From positions 1 to 64,000 of the forward strand of contig JAIQFT010000012.1 in assembly GCA_020073185.1 (NCBI GenBank): a stretch of DNA of 64,000 nt. Direction: 5' to 3'. The DNA comes from Terriglobia bacterium (GTDB lineage Bacteria; Acidobacteriota; Terriglobia; Terriglobales; Acidobacteriaceae). A program made the position numbers and the translations under genes. The notes below the pieces were generated by a model. The model was not told the origin of the DNA and ran no database searches. It worked only from the letters and a program-made list of their open reading frames with translations. Below, piece after piece: positions 26,524 through 38,394 of this stretch. Position 1 is the stretch's first letter. Each line of letters begins with the position of its first letter.

Positions 26524-28839
26524 ATGCGAAAGCTGTTCTTGCTGGTTGTTCTGCTTATCCTCTCTATCCTTGCCCTCGCCGAAGGTACCCGCATCTGGGA
26601 ACAGAGCAAGTTCGAGGAACTGGAGAAGGGCACGGCCAAGGGCGTCGCCATCCGCAGTGAGGGCGGGCTGGAGCTGGCGCCTTCGCTGAAACCCGCCTAC
26701 ACCACGCCTTCCACCTACATCTGGGCCATCGCCGGCGACGCGCGGGGAAACATCTATGCCGCGGCCGGAGCGCCGGCGCGCGTGTATCGCGTCACGCCTT
26801 CGGGCCAGACCAGCATCATTTTCCAGCCCCAGGAATTGCAGGTGCAGGCGCTGGTGGTGGACGCCAGTGGCGCCATCTACGCCGCCACTTCGCCCGACGG
26901 CAAGGTGTACAAGATGGTTCGCGGCGCCGTGCCCGCGTCGCCACCGAAGCCGGAAGCGGGCGCATCCGGTTCCCAGCAACAGGACAAAGCCAAGGTCCCC
27001 GTGGACGCCAGCTATACCGCGTCGGTCTTTTTCGATCCCCAAACGAAGTACATCTGGGACCTCGCCGAGGACGCGCAAGGGCGCATCTACGTCGCCACCG
27101 GCGACCAGGGCGAAATTTTCCGTGTGGAAAAGAATGGCGAACACGCGCTGTTCTTCAAGAGCGACGAAGCGCACATCCGCGCCCTCGCCTTCGATCCGCA
27201 GGGCAACCTGATCGCCGGCTCCGACGGCAGCGGACTGGTGTACCGCATCTCGCCCGCCGGCGATGCGTTTGTACTGTACAGCGCGCCGAAGAAGGAGATT
27301 ACCGCACTCGCCATCGACAAGGCCGGTAACATTTATGCTGCGGGCGTGGGCGAGAAGCGCGCCGCAACCGCGCCGACCGCGGTGCAGCCAGTCCTCTCGC
27401 CGGCGCCGACGATAACCGTCACCACTGGCCCCACCGCCGGAGCCATTCACCAGGCCGTGCCGCAACCGGTGCCCATGAACATTCCGTTCCCGGCCTTCGC
27501 CGCTACCGGCGGTTCCGAAATCTATCAGATCGCGCCTGACGGCTCGCCACGCCGCATCTGGAGTTCGCGCGAGGACGTGGTTTACTCCCTCGCCTTCGAT
27601 CAGCGCGGGCAGTTGCTTGCCGGCACCGGCAACAAGGGGCGCGTGTACGTCATCCGCGACGCGGGCAGCTTTACCGACCTGGTGAAAGCCAGTGCCACCC
27701 AGGTGACCGCGCTGGCGCAGGCGCCCGATGGCGGAGTGTACGCGGCCACCAGCAATCTCGGAAAGATTTTCACGCTGGGCGCCGTGCCTGATTCCGACGG
27801 CACTTACGAGAGCGACGTCTTCGACGGCCACATCTTCTCGCGCTGGGGGCGTGCCGAAGTGCGCGGCAGCGGCGCCTTCGACCTGTACGCGCGCAGCGGC
27901 AACGTGGACAATCCTGACCGCAACTGGAGCCCATGGAAGAAAATTGATTTCGCCAAAGGCGGCGAACTCGATGTGCCGCCGGCCCGCTTCGTGCAATGGA
28001 AGGCCGTGTTGCATCCCGGCACGCCGAGCCCAACCATCAACAGCGTGCTCGTCAACTACCTGCCCAAGAACGTCGCCCCGGTCATTGAGGACGTGTACGT
28101 GCAATCGGGCGCCCGCTTCCAGACCATGCCCAAGCCGACGCTCGAAAACGTCACCGTGGGCGGCAACGTTCCCACGCCGCGGTTTGAAGCCCCCACTCCC
28201 GCCGTGCGCGACCGCGAGTCCATCGCCGTGCGCTGGACCGCTCACGATGACAACGATGACGAACTGGTCTATTCCGTCTACTATCGCGGCGACGGCGAAA
28301 ACCAGTGGAAGCTGCTGAAGGACAACATTAGCGAGAAGGTCTATTCCTTTGACGCTTCGCTGCTGCCCGACGGCGGCTATACCATTCGCATCGTCGCTTC
28401 CGACGCGCCTTCGCACTCTCCTGACGAAGCGCTGACCGCAGCCAAGGAGAGCCCGCGGTTTGAGATTGACACCACGCCGCCGCAGGTGGTGGACCTGAAT
28501 GCCGCGCGCGAGAGCAGCGCGCTGCACATCACCTTTCGTGCCCTGGACGGCTTCTCGCCGATCAAGCGCGCCGAGTACTCGATTGACGCCGGCGAGTGGC
28601 AGTACCTCGAGCCGGTCGGGCATCTGTCGGACTACCGCGTGGAGAACTACGATTTCCTCGCCGCACTGGCGGGCGAGTCGGCAAGGACTCCCGAAGTCGC
28701 CGCTGCTCCGGCACGCCAGGTACCCAGCCGCACGCCGGCCGGCGGCGGAATGCCCGCGCGAGAGCACGTGGTCGTGGTGCGCGTCTTCGACCGCTTCGAG
28801 AACATGGGTTCGGCAAAATTCGTGGTGCGGGGACGGTAG
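26524..28839 (+). CDS. secreted beta-propeller protein
   Basis: 771 residues from ATG 26524 (signal peptide MRKLFLLVVLLILSILALAE begins at once; upstream in-frame codons run through a terminator and are discarded). About residues 50-430 carry repeated strands such as GDARGNIYAAAGAPARVYRV, DASGAIYAATSPDGKVYKM and FDQRGQLLAGTGNKGRVYVI, i.e. a propeller of NHL/SMP-30 or two-component-propeller style. A fibronectin-like segment follows (about 560-660, SIAVRWTAHDDNDDELVYSV). Envelope or exported; ligand unknown. The last residues overlap no neighbour. Confidence 0.75.
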   Translation: MRKLFLLVVLLILSILALAEGTRIWEQSKFEELEKGTAKGVAIRSEGGLELAPSLKPAYTTPSTYIWAIAGDARGNIYAAAGAPARVYRVTPSGQTSIIFQPQELQVQALVVDASGAIYAATSPDGKVYKMVRGAVPASPPKPEAGASGSQQQDKAKVPVDASYTASVFFDPQTKYIWDLAEDAQGRIYVATGDQGEIFRVEKNGEHALFFKSDEAHIRALAFDPQGNLIAGSDGSGLVYRISPAGDAFVLYSAPKKEITALAIDKAGNIYAAGVGEKRAATAPTAVQPVLSPAPTITVTTGPTAGAIHQAVPQPVPMNIPFPAFAATGGSEIYQIAPDGSPRRIWSSREDVVYSLAFDQRGQLLAGTGNKGRVYVIRDAGSFTDLVKASATQVTALAQAPDGGVYAATSNLGKIFTLGAVPDSDGTYESDVFDGHIFSRWGRAEVRGSGAFDLYARSGNVDNPDRNWSPWKKIDFAKGGELDVPPARFVQWKAVLHPGTPSPTINSVLVNYLPKNVAPVIEDVYVQSGARFQTMPKPTLENVTVGGNVPTPRFEAPTPAVRDRESIAVRWTAHDDNDDELVYSVYYRGDGENQWKLLKDNISEKVYSFDASLLPDGGYTIRIVASDAPSHSPDEALTAAKESPRFEIDTTPPQVVDLNAARESSALHITFRALDGFSPIKRAEYSIDAGEWQYLEPVGHLSDYRVENYDFLAALAGESARTPEVAAAPARQVPSRTPAGGGMPAREHVVVVRVFDRFENMGSAKFVVRGR

Positions 28840-28879
28840 CGCTTCCCACGGCCCCAGGCAGTCTCCCGATCATCGTCAT

Positions 28880-28900
28880 GCCTGAAGCCTGAAGCCTGAA
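28880..28900 (+). repeat. perfect heptamer array (GCCTGAA)x3 at a start codon
   Basis: Three identical GCCTGAA units. The final A is the first base of the ATG of the methyltransferase gene, leaving no room for a Shine-Dalgarno. Confidence 0.7.
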
Positions 28901-29478
28901 TGCAAATGCGCGCCCTCTGCACCGTCGCCTGGATGATCTCAATCATCTACGCAACCATTCCTTGCTACTGGCTGCTGGTCCATCCGCACATTGACTTCTG
29001 GCGCGCGCGCAAGGTGCGCCTCAGCATGGTCGGGCCGCTGTGGATCACGCTCTGGATCATCGTTGCCGCAATCACTTGGCGGTGGCGCACGCTTGCGCTG
29101 TATGCCACGCCGTGGACCTGGATTCCCGCCGCCGCCCTGATCCTCACCGGCTTTGGGATCTACACCCTGGCGCGTCGCGACTTCACCACCGACCAGGTCC
29201 TGGGCCGCTCCGAACTTGAGCCGGACAGGCACGAACAGCGCCTCAATGCCAGCGGCATCCGCGCTCGCGTGCGCCATCCCTACTACCTCGGGCACTTGTG
29301 CGAGTTGCTCGGCTGGACGATTGGCTCCGGGCTGGTCGTGCTGTACGCGCTGAACGCGTTCGCCATGATCAGCGGCGCTTTCATGATCGCCGCCGAGGAG
29401 CGCGAACTGGAAGCCCGCTTCGGCGATCAATATCGCGATTACAAAGCGCGCGTGCCCGCCATTCTGCCCCGACTCTAG
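28900..29478 (+). CDS. isoprenylcysteine carboxyl methyltransferase (ICMT)-like membrane protein
   Basis: 192 residues with about five TM helices. The C-terminal half has the ICMT/PEMT cofactor region: GIRARVRHPYYLGHLCELLG (R-H-P-x-Y) and AAEERELEARFGDQYRDYK (E-E-x-x-L). Such enzymes methylate small or lipid substrates at the membrane with S-adenosylmethionine; in bacteria the substrate is usually unknown. A second ATG six bases on is an alternative start. The leader is taken by heptamer repeats. Confidence 0.8.
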   Translation: MQMRALCTVAWMISIIYATIPCYWLLVHPHIDFWRARKVRLSMVGPLWITLWIIVAAITWRWRTLALYATPWTWIPAAALILTGFGIYTLARRDFTTDQVLGRSELEPDRHEQRLNASGIRARVRHPYYLGHLCELLGWTIGSGLVVLYALNAFAMISGAFMIAAEERELEARFGDQYRDYKARVPAILPRL

Positions 29479-29591
29479 TCCGCAGCATGCAGCCACCCAA
29501 GACCACGCCATTGCGCATGGACATCGACGTCACCTCCGTTGTGCAGCCCGCAAATTTCTGACCGTGATATGGTACGCGTACTTTACCGCGC

Positions 29592-31043
29592 ATGTCCCAA
29601 GCCCCCCAGGAACGCGCGATGACCGCGTCGCAGGAACGCCGACTCCCAGCCGTTTCCTTGGTGTTCGCGCTGCTGGCGCTGGCCTTGGCACTGCGCGTCG
29701 GCCTGGCGCTGGCCTGGCCCACGCTCGACTGGCCGGATGAAATCTTCCAGACTACCGAACCCGCGCATCGCCTCGCCTTTGGCTACGGCGTGGTGACCTG
29801 GGAGTGGCGTGACGGCGTGCGCAACTGGGCGCTGCCCGGATTCTTCGCCGTTGTCATGCGTCTGACCGCGTGGATGGCGGCGGGCTCGGCTGGCTACCTG
29901 CACGCGATTACCGTCTTGCTCGCGATGGTCTCACTGAGCGTGCTGTGGGTCGCCTGCCGCTGGGGCACGCGGCTTTTCGGCGCGCACGCGGGCATCGCCG
30001 CCGCTGCTACTTGCGCGCTCTGGTACGACCTCATTTATTACGCTCCCAAGCCGCTCTACGAAGTCATCGCCGCCCACCTGCTGGTCGCCGGCTTATATCT
30101 GGGATCCTGGAGCGACCGCCTCTCGCGCCCGGCGCGCCTGCTGGCAGCGGGAATCCTGCTCGGCATCGCGGTCGGACTGCGCGTGCAACTGGCGCCCGCA
30201 GTGCTGGTTGCGCTCATCTTCATTTGCCATCGCCTCCCGCGACGCCAATGCGCCTCGCTCCTGCTCAGCGCCGCGCTCACGATTCTCGCCTTCGGGCTGC
30301 TGGACGCCGTCACCTGGTCGCGTCCCTTTGTCTCCTACTACCGTCTTGCGCAGGTGAATGTGCTGGCAGGCAAAGCCGCGCGCTACGGTGTCGCCTCCTG
30401 GGACTGGTATTTCGGCCAACTGGTGCTGCGCGTCGGATGGCTGCTGCCGTTTTCTCTGCTGGGCGCGCGCCGCAGCTCCATGCTTGCCGCTGTCGCTGCC
30501 ACCGTGCTCGCCACGCACAGCGCCATCGCCCACAAGGAATACCGGTTCGTTTACCCGGCGGTGGTCGTGCTCGTCTTACTCGCCGCGCTCGGGATCGCGG
30601 AAGCCGTTGCCTGGTGGCAGCGCAGACGGCAGCGCGCCGGCTTGGCGGTCGCCATCGCCGCCATCGCGGTCATGGTCGTTTCCGTGCACACCTGGAACAC
30701 AACCTATGTGGCATCGAAGTACGACGGCGCGCTGCCCGCCTTCGCCCGCCTCAGCCGCGAACCCGGCGTGTGCGGCGTTGGCCTGCGCGGATACTGGTTC
30801 TGGTCGGGCGGGTACACCTGGCTGCACCGCGACGTGCCCATCGTTCCGGTCACCACCGCCACCGACGCGGCCCTCAGCCCGGCATTCAACGTGCTGGTCA
30901 CCACCGATACGCTGCCGGCGCGTCCTGCCGCCTTCCAACTCGATCGCTGCTTCGGACAAGCCTGCCTCTACCGGCGCTCCGGTGGCTGCACGCCCGATCC
31001 CGCCCACGAAATCAACGCCGTCCTGCGCGCCACCGGGCAATAA
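29592..31043 (+). CDS. GT22-family (Alg9/PIG-B-like) mannosyltransferase
   Basis: 483 residues, about ten TM helices. The N-terminal loop WPDEIFQTTEPAHRLAFGYG followed by VVTWEWRDGVRNWALPGFF is the hallmark of the Alg9-like GT22 family (D-E-x-x-Q, E-P-A-H, T-W-E-W, R-[SN]-W), which uses lipid-linked mannose in eukaryotic ER glycosylation. A bacterial member presumably adds sugar to an envelope glycan outside the inner membrane. The gene stands alone, with an array of heptamers after it. Confidence 0.8.
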   Translation: MSQAPQERAMTASQERRLPAVSLVFALLALALALRVGLALAWPTLDWPDEIFQTTEPAHRLAFGYGVVTWEWRDGVRNWALPGFFAVVMRLTAWMAAGSAGYLHAITVLLAMVSLSVLWVACRWGTRLFGAHAGIAAAATCALWYDLIYYAPKPLYEVIAAHLLVAGLYLGSWSDRLSRPARLLAAGILLGIAVGLRVQLAPAVLVALIFICHRLPRRQCASLLLSAALTILAFGLLDAVTWSRPFVSYYRLAQVNVLAGKAARYGVASWDWYFGQLVLRVGWLLPFSLLGARRSSMLAAVAATVLATHSAIAHKEYRFVYPAVVVLVLLAALGIAEAVAWWQRRRQRAGLAVAIAAIAVMVVSVHTWNTTYVASKYDGALPAFARLSREPGVCGVGLRGYWFWSGGYTWLHRDVPIVPVTTATDAALSPAFNVLVTTDTLPARPAAFQLDRCFGQACLYRRSGGCTPDPAHEINAVLRATGQ

Positions 31044-31090
31044 TCGCTCTTGTTGCTCGCTACGCCGCATCATTTACCATGAAGTGCCTC

Positions 31091-31118
31091 GCTGAAAGCC
31101 GAGAGCTGATAGCTGACA
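31091..31118 (+). repeat. heptamer array before the LolC-like gene
   Basis: GCTGAAA, GCCGAGA, GCTGATA, GCTGACA in tandem, ending 10 bases before the ATG at 31129. The word resembles the pair at 18405. Confidence 0.65.
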
Positions 31119-31128
31119 CCTTATTTTC

Positions 31129-32490
31129 ATGTCCTTCGAGCTCTTCATCGCGTCGCGCTACCTGCGCGCCAAACGGCGCCAGGCCGTAATCGGCATCATC
31201 ACCGGCATTTCCATCGCCGGCGTGATGGCGGGCGTGGCCTCGCTCATTATTGCGCTCGCTATCAACAACGGCTTCCGCCAGGACCTGCAAAACCGGCTGC
31301 TCGGTTCGACCTCGCACATCCAACTGCTGCGCGTGGAAAGCGACGGCATCCGCAACTGGCAATCGTTGTTGGAGCGGTTGAGCAAGGAACCGCACGTCGT
31401 TGCCGCCTCGCCCGCGATCTACGAACAGGTGCTGGTGTCGCGCGGGGCGCGGGCGAAAGGCGCGATTCTGAAGGGCATCCTGCCGGAATACGAACGCAAG
31501 GTCAGCGACATGCTGAAGAACGTGACCGTGGGCTCGGCGGCGCCGCTGGAACCGCAGCCTCCGTGCCCAGTCGTTCCAAACAGGAATGAAGTTGGAGTCG
31601 GCGCCGTCATTGACCGTATCGTTCCGCAGTCCGCAGCGGATTGCCAAAAACCGAGCACGGCCGGAACGGTGCCGGATGCGCTTAATCGCAGTGCATCGTT
31701 CCCGCCCGTCGTTCTCGGCAAGGACATGGCCGACGACCTCGGCGCCAGCGTCGGCTCGGTAGTCATGGTCATCAGCCCGCAAGGCGAGCTTACGCCCTTC
31801 GGCCTGGTGCCCAAGTACGCGCGTTTCAAGGTGGTCGGAATCTTCAACTCCGGCTTCTACGATTACGACAGCTCCTGGGCGTTCATTCGCCTCGCCGACG
31901 CCCAGCAACTCTTCGGCCTCGGCGACCTGGTGTCGGTAATCGAGTTCAAGATCGCCGACATTTACCAAGCTGGCCAAGTCGGCACAGAGCTTCAGCACGC
32001 TGCCGGACCCGGCTTCATGGCTACCAACTGGATGGAGCAGAACCGCGCTCTGTTTCGCGCCCTGCGCCTGGAACGCGTGGTCACGTTCATCACTATCGGG
32101 CTCATCGTCTTCGTCGCCGCGCTCAACATCCTCATCTCGCTCATCATGATGGTAATGGAGAAAACGCGCGACATTGCCGTGCTGATATCGATGGGGGCGA
32201 AGAAACGGCAGGTGCGGCGCATATTCATTGCCCAAGGCGTGCTGATCGGGATTATCGGCACTGCGCTCGGGCTGGTGCTCGGATATGCGCTTTCCTGGGC
32301 CGGCGGTCACTACCACTTCATCTCGCTGTCGCCCGAGGTGTACTCGATTGATTACGTCCCCTTCGCCCCGCGCGCGATTGACGGCGTATGGGTGTCGCTG
32401 GTCGCCATCGGAGTCTCATTCGTCGCCACCATTTACCCCTCGTGGTCGGCGTCGTCCATACTCCCTGCCGAGGCGTTGCGTTATGAGTAG
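31129..32490 (+). CDS. lolC: ABC transporter permease, LolC/LolE-type
   Basis: 453 residues. N-terminal signature LFIASRYLRAKRRQ and TM1 (about 20-45), a large periplasmic domain (about 50-300), and three C-terminal FtsX-type TM helices (VVTFITIGLIVFVAALNILI near 315-335, then two more). An EKTRDIAVLISMGAKKRQV motif lies between the second and third. LolC/E works with LolD to release lipoproteins from the inner membrane for the Lol carrier pathway. LolD follows. Usual LolC is about 400 residues; the extra here is an insertion near residues 140-180. MacB-like permeases are an alternative. Confidence 0.82.
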   Translation: MSFELFIASRYLRAKRRQAVIGIITGISIAGVMAGVASLIIALAINNGFRQDLQNRLLGSTSHIQLLRVESDGIRNWQSLLERLSKEPHVVAASPAIYEQVLVSRGARAKGAILKGILPEYERKVSDMLKNVTVGSAAPLEPQPPCPVVPNRNEVGVGAVIDRIVPQSAADCQKPSTAGTVPDALNRSASFPPVVLGKDMADDLGASVGSVVMVISPQGELTPFGLVPKYARFKVVGIFNSGFYDYDSSWAFIRLADAQQLFGLGDLVSVIEFKIADIYQAGQVGTELQHAAGPGFMATNWMEQNRALFRALRLERVVTFITIGLIVFVAALNILISLIMMVMEKTRDIAVLISMGAKKRQVRRIFIAQGVLIGIIGTALGLVLGYALSWAGGHYHFISLSPEVYSIDYVPFAPRAIDGVWVSLVAIGVSFVATIYPSWSASSILPAEALRYE

Positions 32491-32650
32491 AAAGTGTTCG
32501 CCGGGGCGTACCCGGGATCAGCACCAACGTAACGGCCTGCGCGCGACCACCGCTTGCAGAGCTGTGTCATCATAGGATGCAGACCGGGTGGGGCTCCTCG
32601 GGCTCCGGGCAATGGGAACTTTGCACCGTAGGAGAAAGGGCCTGCATCCA

Positions 32651-33358
32651 ATGGACAAGTCCGAGATTCTGCGGGTCAATAACCTCAAAAAGGTGTTTCG
32701 CTCCGGCAGTTCGGACTTGGTGCTCTTTGACAATTTGTTCTTCCGGGTGCAGACGGGAGAGATGCTGGCCATCGTGGGACAGTCGGGGGCGGGTAAATCT
32801 ACCCTATTGCACATTCTCGGAGCGCTTGATAGCGCTTCCGGAGGTGACGTATACTGCGCCCACGTAAAGCTGCAATCGCTCACCGGTGAAGCGGCAGCCG
32901 AGTTTCGCAACCGCGAGGTTGGATTTGTCTGGCAGTTTCATTATTTACTGCCGGAATTCAGTGCGCTAGACAACGTGGCCATGCCCCTGCTGGTCCGGGG
33001 CGTGAGAAGAAACGAAGCGGAAAAAGAAGCTGCAGCGTGGTTGCGCGAAGTGGGGTTAGAGGATCGCGCGCACCATCGTTCCGGCGAGCTTTCTGGGGGG
33101 GAGCAGCAACGAGTTGCCCTCGCCCGGGCTCTGGTCACGAGGCCGAAATTGCTTTTGGCGGACGAACCCACGGGCGACCTCGATAACCGGACTGCTGAGG
33201 CGGTTTTTGATTTGATCGCCAGGCTACATCGCGACTACGGTCTTACCTCTCTCATTGCCACCCACAACCTTGCGTTCGCGCGCCGTTGCAGCCGCGTCAT
33301 GCGGCTGGAAGCGGGGCGGCTGGAGGAAGTTCCCCCGCAATCGTTGCCGGTGGCATGA
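32651..33358 (+). CDS. lolD: ABC transporter ATPase, LolD-type
   Basis: 235 residues from ATG 32651, where [16 protein letters not shown] begins the family; an upstream in-frame GTG adds an unlikely basic leader. Walker [10 protein letters not shown], signature [15 protein letters not shown] and Walker [12 protein letters not shown] are all intact, as is the H-loop (IATHN). It energises the permease encoded 160 bases upstream for lipoprotein release from the inner membrane. Confidence 0.88.
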   Translation: MDKSEILRVNNLKKVFRSGSSDLVLFDNLFFRVQTGEMLAIVGQSGAGKSTLLHILGALDSASGGDVYCAHVKLQSLTGEAAAEFRNREVGFVWQFHYLLPEFSALDNVAMPLLVRGVRRNEAEKEAAAWLREVGLEDRAHHRSGELSGGEQQRVALARALVTRPKLLLADEPTGDLDNRTAEAVFDLIARLHRDYGLTSLIATHNLAFARRCSRVMRLEAGRLEEVPPQSLPVA

Positions 33359-33480
33359 AGGGTTTTTGTTTTTGGGCCCCTGCAAGGACGAGTTCCGCTT
33401 CCGTGTACGGCGCCGCAAGACGCCCCGCTCGCAGGCGGTTGGATGGGGTGAGAGGGTCTGAGGTCTTTCGGAGATAACCC

Positions 33481-35924
<2,444 letters not shown>

Positions 35925-35925
<1 letters not shown>

Positions 35926-35953
35926 CTGTCAGACTGGCGGCTCTCAACTATCA
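35925..35953 (+). repeat. weak degenerate heptamer tract after clpC
   Basis: GCTGTCAG, ACTGGCG, GCTCTCA, ACTATCA run from the clpC stop into the terminator stem. A similar GCTATCAG-ACTGGGT occurs near 36043. Degenerate; listed as possible. Confidence 0.35.
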
Positions 35954-35983
35954 GCCACCGGGCGACCGGTGGCCGATTTTTCT
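35954..35983 (+). terminator. intrinsic terminator after clpC
   Basis: GCCACCGG (35954-35961) pairs with CCGGTGGC (35966-35973) across a GCGA loop, followed by GATTTTTCT. A textbook terminator 29 bases after clpC. Confidence 0.88.
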
Positions 35984-36142
35984 TTGATGGACAGTTGGTG
36001 GCGCTCGCCCTGTTAGTTGTGAGAAGGCGATCTATCCCCAGCTATCAGACTGGGTGTCGAGAGAAATGCTTTTTATTGCCAAGTATCGAAAGCGGGCAGT
36101 TGCTCGTGATATGGGAAAGAGGTTTATGGTTAAGCTGGGCTG

Positions 36143-37105
36143 CTAGCTAGCGATTCTCGCCTCGTTCCTGTAGCGCGCAGGAGGGTTGCCGAACTGGCGC
36201 TTGAAAGCGCGGTTAAAAGCCGGTTCCGAATCGTAGCCTACTTCGGATGCAATCTGGGCTACGCTGTAGCTCGTTGAACAAAGCATCTGCGCGCCCAGTT
36301 GCAGCCGCCAGCGCGTGAGATATGCAACCGGCGGTTCCCCGAGATACTGCCGAAACCGTTCCGCCAGCACGGATCGTGAGAGACCTGCTTCATTGGCGAG
36401 CTCCGCGATTGTCCACGGCGCCGCCGGCCGGCGATGCATCAAGGCGAGTACCTTCCCGACTTCCGGATCTCGCGCTCCTGCCAGCCACCCGGTTTGCCGC
36501 TCCGGCAGTTGAACGACGTAGCGCCGTAAGGTTTCCACGAACAATGTCTCGCAGAGCTTCGCTAGAACAGCCCCACCTCCCGCGCCTGTCACGCTTGCGG
36601 CCGCGATGGAGTAGCGAATGGAGTTCTCCAGCCATTGCCCGGACTCGTCTTCGCGAATGTTCACCTTGAACACCGGGGGCAGTCCCGCCAGGAAGACCTT
36701 GCTGAGTCGTGGCTCGCAGACCATGAAGCCGCACACCAGCCGGGTAACCTCGCCTCCGCCGCCGATCCGCGAGAGCTTCAGGCGCTCGGAAAAAATCCGC
36801 TGCAGCTCGTCCTCGCTGTCCACGGTACGTAGCGCATGGCCGCTCTCTAAATAGTGCGTGTCGCCATGCGGGAAGATCACGATATCCCCGGCACTGAGCG
36901 CGACGCGCTTGTCCTCCAGTTGGGCGTAGGCCTTGCCTTCAATCAGCAGGTGGTAAACGATGACGTGCCCGTCGGGGTGGTTGATATAAGGCGCCAGCTT
37001 GCAGGATTGCGGCGATCGAATCCTCCACGGCGCCGAGAACTCCGCGTTGAAGAAAAACGCGCTCTCCAGCTTTACGACTTTCAGCACTTCCGAAAGGACG
37101 TCCAT
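36143..37105 (-). CDS. AraC-family regulator with cupin domain
   Basis: 320 residues from ATG 37105 (MDVLSEVLKVVKLESAFFF is the usual family start; a longer start at 37153 is possible). The N-terminal cupin (Cupin_6-like, about 1-190: FSAPWRIRSPQSCKLAPYIN, DIVIFPHGDTHYL) is followed by two HTH motifs (TIAELANEAGLSRSVLAERF; SVAQIASEVGYDSEPAFNRA) and the signature FKRQFGNPPARYR. It is divergent from mddA 198 bases away and is a good candidate to control it. Confidence 0.9.
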   Translation of the reverse strand: MDVLSEVLKVVKLESAFFFNAEFSAPWRIRSPQSCKLAPYINHPDGHVIVYHLLIEGKAYAQLEDKRVALSAGDIVIFPHGDTHYLESGHALRTVDSEDELQRIFSERLKLSRIGGGGEVTRLVCGFMVCEPRLSKVFLAGLPPVFKVNIREDESGQWLENSIRYSIAAASVTGAGGGAVLAKLCETLFVETLRRYVVQLPERQTGWLAGARDPEVGKVLALMHRRPAAPWTIAELANEAGLSRSVLAERFRQYLGEPPVAYLTRWRLQLGAQMLCSTSYSVAQIASEVGYDSEPAFNRAFKRQFGNPPARYRNEARIAS

Positions 37106-37303
37106 AATCGCCGCCAACAGACTCTCAGCAAACCCTGCCGGACGAATGGGCAAGCTCTCTTCGTCTTACTGATGCCCAGACAAGAATCTAAGACTCACAA
37201 TCAAGCGCCCCCCGCGACTTCTGCCCCATAGTCCAATCCAACAATGCAGCGAGCTGTAATCCCCTTAGCAGCCGCTGCCGTGCTTTAGAAATGAGGATGG
37301 CCC

Positions 37304-38077
37304 ATGATGAAACGACTATTAGCCTTTGTCTACGGGGTGGCGTGCTACCTCGTTTTTCTCGCGACCTTCGTTTACGCGATCGGGTTTATCGGCAACTTGT
37401 ACGTGCCGAATTCGCTCGACTCGGCCGCCGTGACGCCCCTGGGACGGGCGCTGATCATCAACTCCGCGCTGCTGATGCTGTTCGCGCTGCAACACAGCAT
37501 CATGGCGCGGAAGTGGTTCAAGGATGCGTGGACGCGGATCGTGCCGCCGCCGGTGGAGCGCAGCACCTACGTGCTCTTCAGCAGCCTGGCGTTGATGCTG
37601 ATGTTCGCATTCTGGCAGCCCATGGGAATCGTGCTGTGGAAGGTGAGCTCGCCTGTGCTCAGCAGCCTGATTACCGGCATCTTCGCGCTGGGTTGGGGTT
37701 TGGTGTTCGTCTCTACGTTGCTCATCAACCATTTCGACCTGTTCGGGGTGCGCCAGGTGTGGCTGTATCTGCAGAAGCGGCCGTACACCCAACTGGTGTT
37801 TCGGACGCCGCTTTTCTACCGATATATCCGGCATCCGCTTTACCTGGGTTGGCTGATGGTGTTCTGGGCAACACCGACGATGACGGCAGCGCACCTGCTG
37901 TTCGCGGTGGCGACCACGGGGTACATCCTGGTGGCGATTCAGTTCGAGGAGCGCGACCTGATCCGGATCCACGGCGCCCGCTACGAACAATATCGCCTCG
38001 AGGTGCCGATGATCCTGCCGGTCGGGGGCGCGCGCGTGGCGCCGACGCGGCGAGCAGACGCCGCCTATGGCGATTAA
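37304..38077 (+). CDS. mddA: methanethiol S-methyltransferase (MddA)-like NnrU-domain protein
   Basis: 257 residues, about six TM helices. MKRLLAFVYGVACYLVFLAT and then LFALQHSIMARKWFKDAWTR, PPVERSTYVLFSSLALML and RHPLYLGWLMVFWATPTMT match the NnrU-like MddA family that methylates methanethiol to dimethyl sulfide with S-adenosylmethionine at the inner membrane. The RHP-Y and EERDL pair is the cofactor site shared with ICMT-type enzymes. NnrU of nitrite metabolism is the main alternative; the N-terminal RSTYVL region favours MddA. ATGATG gives two adjacent starts. Confidence 0.78.
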   Translation: MMKRLLAFVYGVACYLVFLATFVYAIGFIGNLYVPNSLDSAAVTPLGRALIINSALLMLFALQHSIMARKWFKDAWTRIVPPPVERSTYVLFSSLALMLMFAFWQPMGIVLWKVSSPVLSSLITGIFALGWGLVFVSTLLINHFDLFGVRQVWLYLQKRPYTQLVFRTPLFYRYIRHPLYLGWLMVFWATPTMTAAHLLFAVATTGYILVAIQFEERDLIRIHGARYEQYRLEVPMILPVGGARVAPTRRADAAYGD

Positions 38078-38394
38078 CGACTAAGGAGGGTCTGATCAAC
38101 TCCGGTTCTTGAAGGGGACGGCCTTCAGGCCGCCCGTAAATGCCGCAGAAATAGCACGGCTTTAGCCGCTGAGGGACTGACGACGTGCTTGATCAGAGTT
38201 TCCACTAAGAACCCTCGGGGCTATGCATTGCGCTGAGGGCCTCTTTCCGTTCGGTAGGATTATTGTGTCTTCTGAGGGCTTCAATCGAAATGCCCAGCGT
38301 GTCGCCGGCGGAATCTTGGGTCCCAGCGCCGCACTGCGGAATTGCCGAATTGTGTTGAACGACAATTCCGCAGTTCCGCATTTCCGCAATGTAA
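38078..38394. other. intergenic region between mddA and glutaredoxin
   Basis: No gene seen. It holds small GC-rich inverted repeats (GGCCTTCAGGCC near 38119) and, at its right end, an inverted pair of octamer arrays. The genes on both sides converge here. Confidence 0.5.
38336..38387. repeat. inverted octamer arrays at the glutaredoxin 3' end
   Basis: Left: GCGGAATT, GCCGAATT (38336-38351). Right: AATTCCGC, AGTTCCGC, ATTTCCGC (38364-38387). The arms are complementary with a 12-base loop, and the right arm ends seven bases from the glutaredoxin stop (38395-38397). Confidence 0.7.
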
